Origin: an uncultured Bacilli bacterium
GTDB lineage: Bacteria > Bacillota_I > Bacilli_A > RF39 > UBA660
Direction of reading: 5' to 3'
Assembly: GCA_944359595.1 (NCBI GenBank)
Contig: CALVSV010000087.1
Span: 1-12,172, forward strand
DNA: 12,172 nucleotides
Position 1 is the first letter of the stretch. Every line of letters starts with the position of its first letter. A model generated the notes under the pieces. The model saw only the letters and a list, made by a program, of their open reading frames with translations, searched no databases and was not told where the DNA came from. The position numbers were made by a program, and so were the translations under genes. Below are positions 6,112-12,172 of this stretch, one piece after another.

Positions 6112-6927
6112 CTTGCTACTGGATATACTGCTTTATATAATTTAACTACCGGATTGCATGGTGGAGAATTTATTGTTATTGCTGCGCGTCCTGCTATGGG
6201 TAAAACAGCGTTTGCTCTTAATTTAGCTGCTAATATTGCTATGAATTCTGGAAAAACAGTAGCGTTATTTAATCTTGAAATGAGTGCAGAACAACTTGCT
6301 ATGCGTATGATATCATATGTTGGACAAGTTGAAGGTAATAAAATACGTACAGGAAACTTTGAAAATGAAGATTGGGCAGCAATTGGAGAAGCAGTCGCAT
6401 CTTTAGCAGATTCAAAAATGTATATAGATGATACTCCAGGAGCGACTGTTGGTGATATAAGAGCTAAATGTAGAAGACTTGCAGCAAGTGATGATGGATT
6501 AGGTATAGTAATAATTGACTACTTACAATTACTTAGTGGATCTAATAGATATGTTAACAATAGACAAATGGAAGTATCTGAAATATCGAGATTATTAAAA
6601 ACTTTAGCGTTGGAACTTGATGTGCCAGTTATTGCCCTTGCGCAACTATCTCGTGCAGTTGAACAAAGAGATGATAAAAGACCTATGATGAGTGATTTAA
6701 GGGAATCTGGGTCTATCGAACAAGATGCTGATATTGTTGGTTTCTTATATAGAGATGATTATTATAATAAGAAGGCTGCAATTGATCCGAATGTTAGTTT
6801 AAGTGAACTTATTATTGCTAAACACCGTAATGGTTCAACTGATACGATAAATTTGTTGTTTAAAAGAAATATGTCTACCTTTGCTGATTATGAGAAGAAA
6901 ATAGAAGAGGATGATATTGATGTATAA
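6112..6927 (+). CDS. dnaB: Replicative DNA helicase DnaB, C-terminal ATPase part
   Basis: Same frame as the N-terminal part, directly after the UGA. If translated separately, the first usable codon is TTG at 6154, but no Shine-Dalgarno sequence precedes it, so independent initiation looks weak. It holds the RecA-like hexameric helicase core: Walker A A-R-P-A-M-G-K-T (about codons 206-213), Walker B V-I-I-D-Y-L-Q-L-L (Asp near codon 317), the L-R-E-S-G-S-I-E-Q-D-A-D motif and the C-terminal K-H-R-N-G-S-T. DnaB unwinds DNA at the fork and recruits primase. The position before L-T-T-G, usually Asp or Asn (T-x-L-D), is Tyr here, also explicable by one G-to-T change. All catalytic motifs are otherwise intact, so selection has kept this half. 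Confidence 0.9.
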   Translation, partial: LATGYTALYNLTTGLHGGEFIVIAARPAMGKTAFALNLAANIAMNSGKTVALFNLEMSAEQLAMRMISYVGQVEGNKIRTGNFENEDWAAIGEAVASLADSKMYIDDTPGATVGDIRAKCRRLAASDDGLGIVIIDYLQLLSGSNRYVNNRQMEVSEISRLLKTLALELDVPVIALAQLSRAVEQRDDKRPMMSDLRESGSIEQDADIVGFLYRDDYYNKKAAIDPNVSLSELIIAKHRNGSTDTINLLFKRNMSTFADYEKKIEEDDIDV

Positions 6928-8359
6928 AAAAGTTATATTATTATTAATTATTATGTTTTGTTCTTGTTTTTATATGGGATTTAGCTCTAATAATATTATT
7001 AAAAAAGTTTATCAAGTATATTTAGATGGTGAGAATTTAGGTATGATTGAATCTAAGGAAGAACTTGAAAAACATATTGATAAAATGCAAAACAAATTAA
7101 AAAAGAAGTATGGTGTTAAAAATGTATATGCACCAAAAGGATTAGATATAAAAAGTTTTAAAACCTTTTCGCCAAAAATATCAAATATAAATGATATTTA
7201 TAAAAAAATAGAAGATAAAAAGCCATTTACTATTGATGGATATGACATTATTATAAAAGATACTGAAAATGAAGAAGAAGAGGAAAAACATTTTTATGTT
7301 ATAGATAAATCAGTATTTTTAGATGCAGTAGAAAGAATAATAACAACGTTTGTTGATAAAGATCAATATGAATTATATTTAAATAATGAGCAGCTAGAGA
7401 TAAAAGAGACAGGATCTTTAATAGAAAATGTTGATATAAACGAAGATATTACAATAAAAAAAGATAGAATATCTGTAGATAATGAAATTATGATGAATGT
7501 TGATGATATGACTAAGATGTTATTATTTGGTACAACTGAAAAACAAGATACATACACTGTTCAAACTGGTGATACTATTGAACAAGTTGCATTCAATAAC
7601 AAACTTAGTGCAGAAGAATTTTTAATTGCTAATCCCGAATTTACTTCTAAAGATAATTTATTATATCAAGGTCAACAAGTAAATATAGGACTTATAGATC
7701 CACAATTTAGTGTTGTACTTGAAACACACGTTGTAGAGGATAAAGTTAAAAATTATGAACAAGAAATAAAATACGACGCTTCTCTTTTAGTTGGTAATGA
7801 TTATGTTGAAAGAAGTGGAGAAGATGGGCTGGAGCGTATTACACAAAAAGTAAGATCTGTAAATGGTGAAATACAGACTGTTGTTACTGTATCTAGTGAA
7901 GAATTAAAACCAGTAATTAATGAAATATATGTTAAAGGTGGTAAAGTAATACCATCAGTAGGGGATACATCATCATGGGCATGGCCTACTATTCAAGGAT
8001 ATACTATATCTAGTCAATATGGGTACCGTTGGGGTCGTTTACACCGTGGTGTAGATATTAGTGGTACTGGGCACGGATCTCCAATATATGTAACAAATAA
8101 TGGTACCGTATATAAGACTGGTTATAATAGTAGTATGGGTTATTATATTTATGTAAATCATAATAATGGATATTTTACAGCATATGAACATTTATCTAAA
8201 ATATTGGTTAGTGAAGGTCAAGTAGTTGCCAGAAAACAACAAATTGGTGAAATGGGAAATACTGGAGTATCTACTGGAACACACTTACACTATGAAATAT
8301 GGACTGGTGGTGCACCATATCAAGGTGGTACTTCACATAATCCGTTGTTATATTATTAA
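6920..8359 (+). CDS. LysM-G5-M23 peptidoglycan endopeptidase
   Basis: 479 residues from the ATG at 6920, which overlaps the end of dnaB and has AGAGG 9 bases upstream; an alternative ATG lies at 6911. An N-terminal membrane segment (about 1-22) exports or anchors it, with the rest outside. Domains in order: an unassigned region of about 190 residues with an acidic run, LysM (211-258, opening Y-T-V-Q-T-G-D-T-I), G5 (about 264-341) and a C-terminal M23 metallopeptidase (about 367-465). The zinc motif is complete: H375-x3-D379 (H-R-G-V-D) and H455-L-H457. LysM and G5 bind the wall, and M23 enzymes of this type usually cut peptide cross-links. It lies between dnaB and walJ, the latter from the cell-wall regulation locus, which fits an envelope maintenance role. 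Confidence 0.88.
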   Translation: MYKKVILLLIIMFCSCFYMGFSSNNIIKKVYQVYLDGENLGMIESKEELEKHIDKMQNKLKKKYGVKNVYAPKGLDIKSFKTFSPKISNINDIYKKIEDKKPFTIDGYDIIIKDTENEEEEEKHFYVIDKSVFLDAVERIITTFVDKDQYELYLNNEQLEIKETGSLIENVDINEDITIKKDRISVDNEIMMNVDDMTKMLLFGTTEKQDTYTVQTGDTIEQVAFNNKLSAEEFLIANPEFTSKDNLLYQGQQVNIGLIDPQFSVVLETHVVEDKVKNYEQEIKYDASLLVGNDYVERSGEDGLERITQKVRSVNGEIQTVVTVSSEELKPVINEIYVKGGKVIPSVGDTSSWAWPTIQGYTISSQYGYRWGRLHRGVDISGTGHGSPIYVTNNGTVYKTGYNSSMGYYIYVNHNNGYFTAYEHLSKILVSEGQVVARKQQIGEMGNTGVSTGTHLHYEIWTGGAPYQGGTSHNPLLYY

Positions 8360-9114
8360 TGAAAATAATAGTATTAGCAAGTGGATCTAAAGGAAATTCT
8401 ACATATATAGAGTATAACAATACAAAAATACTCATTGATATTGGAATTTCCTGTCTTTCTTTGGAAAAAAAATTAAGAGAATTTGGTGTAAGTTGTAATG
8501 AATTAGATGCTGTATTAATAACACATACACATACAGATCATATTGGCGGATTAAAAACTTTTAGTAAGAAGTATGATGTACCAATATACATGACAGAAAT
8601 TATGTTAAATGATATAGATTATACAATTAAAAGTATAGAATATATTTATGAAAGTATTTTATTTATTAAGGATTTATCAGTTAAAGTTATTAAAACTTCA
8701 CATGATGTTGATGACTCTAATGCCTATATCATAAAAGGAGATAAAGAAGTAGTATATATTACAGATACTGGATATATTAATAGAAAATATTATAGAACAT
8801 TATTAAATAAAGAGGTTTATATATTTGAAAGTAATCATGATGTTGAATTACTTATGAATAGCAAATATCCATATCACGTAAAAACAAGAATATTAGGTGA
8901 TAGAGGACATTTATCGAATAAAGATAGTGCATATTATTTATCTAAATTAGTAGGTAATAGTACAAAATATGTTGTGTTAGCTCACTTATCTGAAGAAAAC
9001 AACACAGATGAACTTGCATTAAGTGCTTTAAATAATTCACTATCTAAAGAAAACAAAAATGTTGAACATATAGAAATTGCCCATCAAAAAGAAAGTATAT
9101 GTATAGAGGTGTGA
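8359..9114 (+). CDS. walJ: Metallo-beta-lactamase fold hydrolase WalJ (YycJ)
   Basis: 251 residues. It opens M-K-I-I-V-L-A-S-G-S-K-G-N-S-T-Y, the WalJ/YycJ signature, with the metal motif H-T-H-T-D-H-I-G-G near residues 55-63, V-Y-I-T-D-T-G-Y in the middle and the later ligand-type G-H-L-S and L-A-H-L-S segments. WalJ is encoded with the WalRK cell-wall two-component system in many Bacillota and is linked to coordinating cell wall and DNA replication; its substrate is uncertain, with 5'-exonuclease activity reported for the family. The ATG overlaps the upstream stop (TAATG) and I see no Shine-Dalgarno sequence, so translation probably depends on reinitiation after the M23 gene. WalRKHI genes are not in the window. 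It ends in TGA, one base before rlmH. Confidence 0.9.
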   Translation: MKIIVLASGSKGNSTYIEYNNTKILIDIGISCLSLEKKLREFGVSCNELDAVLITHTHTDHIGGLKTFSKKYDVPIYMTEIMLNDIDYTIKSIEYIYESILFIKDLSVKVIKTSHDVDDSNAYIIKGDKEVVYITDTGYINRKYYRTLLNKEVYIFESNHDVELLMNSKYPYHVKTRILGDRGHLSNKDSAYYLSKLVGNSTKYVVLAHLSEENNTDELALSALNNSLSKENKNVEHIEIAHQKESICIEV

Positions 9115-9115
9115 T

Positions 9116-9571
9116 ATGATAAAAATAGTTTGTGTTGGTAAAATAAAAGAGAAATATTATGAAGAAGCTATTAATGAATATATTAAAAGAATAAATAAGT
9201 ATATTAATATACAAATAATAGAAATTAAGGATTATAATACAGATGTAGAAAAAATTACATTATTAAAAGAAAAAGAACAATTATTAAAACATATTAATAA
9301 AAACGATTATTTAGTATGTTTAGATATTAATGGTGATATGTTGGATAGTGTAGAATTGTCTAATAAAATAAATAACATGTTAATATTTAATAGTAATATT
9401 ACATTTATTATTGGTGGTTCTTGTGGATTAGATAAGGACATTATAAATATGTGTAATTATAGATTATCGTTTTCTAAATTAACTTTTCCACATCAATTAT
9501 TTAGAGTAATATTATTAGAACAAATATATCGATCATTTAAAATTATAAATAATGAAACATATCACAAATAA
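9116..9571 (+). CDS. rlmH: 23S rRNA (pseudouridine-1915 N3)-methyltransferase RlmH
   Basis: 151 residues, close to the 155-160 norm. It is a SPOUT-class methyltransferase: I-I-G-G-S-C-G-L-D forms the S-adenosylmethionine knot loop, and the C-terminus has the family's T-F-P-H-Q-L-F-R-V-I-L-L-E-Q-I-Y-R and ends in Y-H-K. It methylates pseudouridine 1915 in helix 69 of 23S rRNA, acting on assembled 70S ribosomes as a homodimer. The start is fixed by an AGAGGTGTGAT ribosome site and by following walJ's stop by one base. The walJ-rlmH pairing is common in Bacillota. It is the last gene of the operon; no clear terminator follows, so some transcription may continue into gerE. Confidence 0.95.
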   Translation: MIKIVCVGKIKEKYYEEAINEYIKRINKYINIQIIEIKDYNTDVEKITLLKEKEQLLKHINKNDYLVCLDINGDMLDSVELSNKINNMLIFNSNITFIIGGSCGLDKDIINMCNYRLSFSKLTFPHQLFRVILLEQIYRSFKIINNETYHK

Positions 9572-9577
9572 TTATTC

Positions 9578-9605
9578 ACCCTTTTTACTATTGAATCATA
9601 TATTA
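9578..9605 (+). promoter_or_regulatory. Sigma-K-like promoter of gerE
   Basis: -10 CATATATTA (9597-9605) fits the sigma-K consensus CATAnnnTA exactly. An AC (9578-9579, within TCACC) lies 17 bases upstream, as the consensus requires. No sigma-A promoter is visible in this 80-base gap. In B. subtilis gerE is a sigma-K gene, so the site is biologically sensible. The motif is short and AT-rich, so chance remains possible. Confidence 0.6.
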
Positions 9606-9651
9606 TTAGTGAATGTAGAATACCACCTCTTATGAGGAAAGGATGGGGAGT

Positions 9652-9861
9652 ATGAGCACTGGACTACTTACCAAACGTGAAAAAGAAGTATTTAATTTAC
9701 TTATAAATAATATGAGTACAAAAGATATCGCTAAAAGTTTAGGTATTAGTGAAAAAACTGTTAGAAATCATATTTCTAATACAATGCAAAAATTAGGTGT
9801 TAAGGGAAGAGCACAAGCTGTAATCGAATTATTAAGATTAAAAGAAATATCTATTGATTAA
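9652..9861 (+). CDS. gerE: GerE, LuxR-type late sporulation regulator
   Basis: 69 residues from the ATG at 9652, which has AAAGG (9638-9642) 9 bases upstream; the ATG at 9643 (72 residues) has GAGG 5 bases upstream and is also possible. The whole protein is a LuxR/GerE helix-turn-helix: L-T-K-R-E-K-E-V-F, T-K-D-I-A-K-S-L-G-I-S, the recognition helix E-K-T-V-R-N-H-I-S-N, then M-Q-K-L-G-V-K-G-R-A-Q-A-V. This run is nearly identical to B. subtilis GerE (74 residues), which has no receiver domain and regulates coat genes in the mother cell after sigma-K becomes active. It stands alone between rlmH and gerM, with a sigma-K-like promoter and its own terminator. A small CCTC-ttat-GAGG hairpin (9626-9637) could mask part of the ribosome site. 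Confidence 0.93.
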   Translation: MSTGLLTKREKEVFNLLINNMSTKDIAKSLGISEKTVRNHISNTMQKLGVKGRAQAVIELLRLKEISID

Positions 9862-9895
9862 AAGGATTGCATTAATATGTAATCTTTTTCATTTT
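9860..9895 (+). terminator. Intrinsic terminator of gerE
   Basis: 13-pair stem with two G-U pairs (9860-9872 with 9877-9889), 4-base loop TAAT, and a T-rich tail. It begins within the gerE stop codon and separates gerE from gerM. Confidence 0.75.
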
Positions 9896-9916
9896 TATAT
9901 ATTTTATGCATACATA
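9889..9916 (+). promoter_or_regulatory. Possible sigma-E-type promoter of gerM
   Basis: CATACATA (9909-9916) is close to the sigma-E -10 consensus CATACAnT, and TCATTTT (9889-9895) lies about 13 bases upstream, near the sigma-E -35 form TCATA. gerM belongs to the early mother-cell programme in B. subtilis. The -35 match is weak and the site overlaps the end of the gerE terminator. Confidence 0.35.
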
Positions 9917-9934
9917 TTATTAGAGGTGAAATTC

Positions 9935-10885
9935 ATGCTAAAAAGAATTTCTATAAGAAAATTATCTATTTCTTGTTTTACACTCATAGTATTATTACTT
10001 ATGTATATGATACCTAATGATATTAAAGACTTAAATGTTAAAACGAGTGAAGAATATGTAAGTATTGATGAAAGTAATTTAAGTGATATATTCTTACTTG
10101 ATAATGATGAATATATAGCTATGACTAATATTGTTATAAGTGGTGATGATATTTGTTCTAAAGCAAGAGATTTATTAGAAGCACTTATAATAGATGGAGA
10201 AAAACAAGATATAATCCCCAATGGATTTAAACCTATTATACCAACTGGAACTACTATAAATGATGTAAATTATGATAATGGAGTATTAAAAGTTGATTTT
10301 TCAAAAGATATATTGGAAATAAACGAAAAATATGAAGAAAAAATGATAGAGGCAATATGTTATACATTAACGAGTATTAAGGACGTTAAAAATATATTAA
10401 TATATGTAGATGGCAATTTATTAGTAAAATTACCAAAGAGCGGTAAATATTTGCCAGATATATTAGATAGAAATTATGGTATTAATAAAGAAGTTAATAT
10501 AAGTAATTATAAAAATGTTATGGATATAACTTTATATTATACTAAAGTATATAAAGATAGTTATTATTATGTACCTGTTACAAAGTATGTAAATAGTGAT
10601 AAAGACAAAGTCAAAATTATTATAGATGAATTATCTAGTGCACCTACATATGAAGAAAATTTGATGAGCTTTTTAGATTCTAATACTAAATTATTGAATT
10701 ATAATATAGATAATAAAGTATTAAGTTTAGAGTTCAATGAATATGTAATAGAAGATATGAATACTATGGGAATTAGTGAAGAAGTAAAAGAAGCTATTTC
10801 ATATTCTATGAAAGATAACTTAGATATTGATGAAATAATATTTATGTTTAATAACAAAGAAATAACAAAAACTGAATATAAATAA
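9935..10885 (+). CDS. gerM: GerM, tandem GerMN-domain sporulation protein
   Basis: 316 residues from the ATG at 9935, chosen for GAGGTGA 5 bases upstream; the longer frame to 9854 overlaps gerE and its terminator. An N-terminal hydrophobic segment (about 10-27) suggests a membrane anchor or signal peptide. Two GerMN repeats follow: about 60-165 (with P-T-G-T-T-I-N-D-V, G-V-L-K-V-D-F-S and I-L-I-Y-V-D-G) and about 196-310 (opening D-I-T-L-Y-Y, with K-V-L-S-L-E-F-N). GerM is needed for spore cortex formation and germination in B. subtilis and acts in the space between mother cell and forespore. The B. subtilis protein is a lipoprotein; here the one early Cys does not sit in a clear lipobox. gerE and gerM are also close in B. 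subtilis. Confidence 0.87.
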   Translation: MLKRISIRKLSISCFTLIVLLLMYMIPNDIKDLNVKTSEEYVSIDESNLSDIFLLDNDEYIAMTNIVISGDDICSKARDLLEALIIDGEKQDIIPNGFKPIIPTGTTINDVNYDNGVLKVDFSKDILEINEKYEEKMIEAICYTLTSIKDVKNILIYVDGNLLVKLPKSGKYLPDILDRNYGINKEVNISNYKNVMDITLYYTKVYKDSYYYVPVTKYVNSDKDKVKIIIDELSSAPTYEENLMSFLDSNTKLLNYNIDNKVLSLEFNEYVIEDMNTMGISEEVKEAISYSMKDNLDIDEIIFMFNNKEITKTEYK

Positions 10886-10913
10886 AAATATTAGAAATTA
10901 ATCTAATATTTTT
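10884..10913. terminator. Bidirectional terminator between gerM and the phosphoesterase gene
   Basis: Perfect 12-bp inverted repeat AAAAATATTAGA/TCTAATATTTTT (10884-10895 with 10902-10913) with a 6-base loop. The left arm starts in the gerM TAA and the right arm contains the TAG stop of the minus-strand gene. All but two of its pairs are A-T, so its strength is moderate. Confidence 0.65.
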
Positions 10914-11868
10914 CGTATTTAGTTTTTTTATATATTTTTTCTGTATTATATTGTTTATCATTAGTAAAATCTGCTTGAGTAATATACATAGGATATAATA
11001 TATTAAATTTTTGTAGTTGACCAGTACATTCTTGAAATGTAGTAAGTGGACCATTAACTATTAATTTATCTTTATTAGTTTTTAAAGTATCTCTTTCGTT
11101 ATTAGGAAATAAAGATTTATTTGGAGCTATTAAACCTTTGTCAGATTTCCATATTTCATATAAAACTGGAGGGACACAACCATTATGCATATGCCCTGAA
11201 AATACATAATCATATTCTTTTAATAAATCCTTAATATTAGGATCATTAACATATATTGGCGAATGTATCATAATCAAATTTAATTTGTTTTTATTGGTTG
11301 AATCAATTAATGTTTTCTTTAACTCGTTTAATTCTTTTATCATACATTCTTTGTTTTCTGGTGCTGGTTTTAAAATTGATTTAGGTTTATCAGTTTTTGG
11401 ATGAAAATAATCCATAGATTGTGTATAACCAACAATTGATACATTATCATCTTCGTACTTTTGATTATCCAAAATTTTAACATTATTTAATGTATTAACA
11501 TCTTCAATAAAGTATTTAGGATAATAATAGATCCAGTGTGTTTTTCCTGTATTTTCATCTTTTTCTTTTTTATAGTAATCATGGCTCCCTAATGAGATTA
11601 AAGTTGGCGCAGTATTACCTAATTCTTTTAACCAATTTTTAATTCTCATATATTCTTCTTTGTTTTCTATCATACCCGTTGAATCTAATAAATCTCCCGG
11701 AAATAATATATAGTTTGGTTTATAACTATTTAAAAATTTAATAATAGCTTTTAATTTTTCCTCTGTAATAGTATAACTAAAATGAAGATCACTTAAGCTA
11801 GCAACTTTAAGTTCTTTTTTTACTTTTTCATTGTATATTTTATAATAAGTTGTATGTATACGCTTCAT
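10903..11868 (-). CDS. Calcineurin-like metallophosphoesterase
   Basis: 321 residues from the ATG at 11868, which follows GGGGAG; a longer frame to 11919 crosses the promoter. Metal-site motifs in order: S-D-L-H (D27, H29), F-P-G-D-L-L-D (D59), G-S-H-D (94-97), M-I-H-S-P and S-G-H-M-H-N-G. These define a two-metal phosphoesterase of the YkuE/YaeI type. The third motif is normally G-N-H-D; here the metal-bridging Asn is Ser (codon AGC, one change from AAC). No signal peptide or membrane segment is seen, so it is cytoplasmic or peripheral. The substrate is unknown; relatives act on nucleotides, UDP-sugars or phospholipids. It is a single gene with a consensus promoter, convergent with gerM. A long insert (about residues 97-180) separates the third and fourth motifs. 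Confidence 0.85.
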   Translation of the reverse strand: MKRIHTTYYKIYNEKVKKELKVASLSDLHFSYTITEEKLKAIIKFLNSYKPNYILFPGDLLDSTGMIENKEEYMRIKNWLKELGNTAPTLISLGSHDYYKKEKDENTGKTHWIYYYPKYFIEDVNTLNNVKILDNQKYEDDNVSIVGYTQSMDYFHPKTDKPKSILKPAPENKECMIKELNELKKTLIDSTNKNKLNLIMIHSPIYVNDPNIKDLLKEYDYVFSGHMHNGCVPPVLYEIWKSDKGLIAPNKSLFPNNERDTLKTNKDKLIVNGPLTTFQECTGQLQKFNILYPMYITQADFTNDKQYNTEKIYKKTKYEKY

Positions 11869-11890
11869 ATATAACTCCCCTTTCGGATAT

Positions 11891-11919
11891 ATTATATTAC
11901 ATATTATATTAATTGTCAA
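11891..11919 (-). promoter_or_regulatory. Full-consensus sigma-A promoter of the phosphoesterase gene
   Basis: Minus strand: TTGACA (11919-11914), 17-base spacer, TATAAT (11896-11891), with TG three bases before the -10. Both hexamers match consensus fully. The predicted start is near 11884, about 16 bases before the ATG. Confidence 0.88.
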
Positions 11920-11971
11920 ATTTTTGTTTGGTTTTTAAGTTAAAATGTCATAATTTAAAATATAATGTAAT

Positions 11972-12084
11972 AGTGTATACTATAAATGTTATTTAATGGA
12001 TACGGCAACACTGTAAAAATGAGAGTAAAAATATAAATTACATAGAAAAAATCCCTTTAAATAAAGGGATTTGTTGTATACACT
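11972..12084. repeat. Long-range inverted repeat in AT-rich intergenic region
   Basis: AGTGTATACTATAAAT (11972-11987) pairs with ATTTGTTGTATACACT (12069-12084) over 16 positions with one mismatch and one G-U. The first 9 pairs, AGTGTATAC/GTATACACT, are perfect. It encloses 81 bases that include the terminator hairpin at 12049-12072. A direct repeat TTTAAAATATAAT occurs at 11954-11966 and 12123-12135, outside the inverted repeat. No coding frame of useful length exists between 11920 and 12118. I cannot tell whether this is a structured RNA, a regulatory site or remnant DNA. Confidence 0.5.
12045..12072 (-). terminator. Intrinsic terminator, best oriented on the minus strand
   Basis: Perfect 10-bp stem AAATCCCTTT/AAAGGGATTT (12049-12058 with 12063-12072) and a 4-base loop. 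On the minus strand it is followed by six T in a row; on the + strand only by TTTG. It would terminate a minus-strand transcript arriving from the right edge. Confidence 0.75.
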
Positions 12085-12118
12085 GGTGCTCTAAATGAGC
12101 TTATTTCGAACCAATACA

Positions 12119-12172
12119 TTATTTTAAAATATAATATGTATTTTTACCATTTCCTTTTTTTACAATAATATT
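12119..12172 (-). CDS. C-terminal end of a truncated minus-strand gene
   Basis: Only one minus-strand frame is open from the right edge. It gives 17 residues ending K-G-N-G-K-N-T-Y-Y-I-L-K, then TAA at 12121-12119. A G-x-G-[RK]-x-T-Y-Y-x-L ending is typical of the winged-helix tail of some Fic proteins and AlbA-type ATP-binding regulators, but this piece is too short for more than a hint. The other two frames stop within 20 bases. A minus-strand terminator follows 47 bases downstream, which supports a real gene end. Confidence 0.5.
   Translation of the reverse strand, partial: NIIVKKGNGKNTYYILK

Noticed and set aside
6154..6156. TTG at 6154 as a true start for a separate helicase ATPase subunit
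   Set aside because: It has no Shine-Dalgarno sequence and would omit conserved residues (T-G-Y-T) just before it that belong to the ATPase domain.
6700..6702. Reassignment of AGG to Met, reported in some uncultured Bacilli
   Set aside because: AGG here encodes the conserved Arg of L-R-E-S-G-S-I-E-Q in DnaB, so it reads as Arg.
9904..10221. Minus-strand frame opposite gerM
   Set aside because: It lies antisense to the clear GerMN protein; its hydrophobic composition reflects the AT-rich complement.
12085..12113. tRNA-like pieces on the minus strand (GGTTCGAA and a D-arm-like GCTC...GAGC)
   Set aside because: The order is wrong, the T-arm does not pair, and no acceptor or anticodon stem can be built.
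11951..12140. 6S RNA, known riboswitch or tracrRNA
   Set aside because: Rod-like pairing and hairpins exist, but I cannot match a conserved core of any of these, and there is no cas gene or CRISPR array in the window.

Overview
The window is very AT-rich DNA from a low-GC, endospore-forming member of the Bacillota. The sporulation link rests on a CotJA-CotJB fusion, CotJC, GerE and GerM. The backbone order (rpsF-ssb-rpsR, then gdpP-like DHH protein-rplI-dnaB-M23 peptidase-walJ-rlmH) resembles that of Clostridia and Bacilli chromosomes. I cannot name a genus; the style fits an uncultured, possibly gut-associated lineage. Trp is always TGG, AGG encodes Arg at a conserved DnaB position, and four genes end in TGA, so the standard bacterial code applies.

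Layout. (1) 1-69: the last codons of a + strand gene and a two-way terminator. (2) 63-1180, minus strand: a three-gene cassette of small type IV pilin-like proteins with its own sigma-A promoter. (3) 1274-2467: promoter, leader, rpsF-ssb-rpsR and terminator. (4) 2490-2864: a small membrane protein of unknown function. (5) 2875-3976, minus strand: cotJC and a fused cotJA-cotJB gene. (6) 4065-9571: a tight six-gene operon of a shortened GdpP (DHH-DHHA1 only), L9, the replicative helicase DnaB, an envelope LysM-G5-M23 protein, WalJ and RlmH. (7) 9578-10885: the late sporulation regulator gerE behind a sigma-K-like promoter, then gerM. (8) 10903-11919, minus strand: a calcineurin-like metallophosphoesterase with a full-consensus sigma-A promoter. 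(9) 11920-12172: an AT-rich intergenic region with a large inverted repeat, a terminator and probably the C-terminus of another minus-strand gene.

The strongest anomaly is an in-frame UGA in dnaB (6109-6111), at a position normally occupied by Gly. Both halves are otherwise intact and in the same frame. Since DnaB is essential, this is either a sequence error, a recent mutation, or a case of readthrough or a split helicase.

Functionally, the window combines translation (S6, S18, L9, RlmH), replication (SSB, DnaB), c-di-AMP or nanoRNA turnover, envelope maintenance (M23, WalJ) and mother-cell sporulation genes, plus a pilin cassette. Convergent gene pairs share compact terminators that contain stop codons. 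I see no CRISPR array, insertion sequence, rRNA or complete tRNA.
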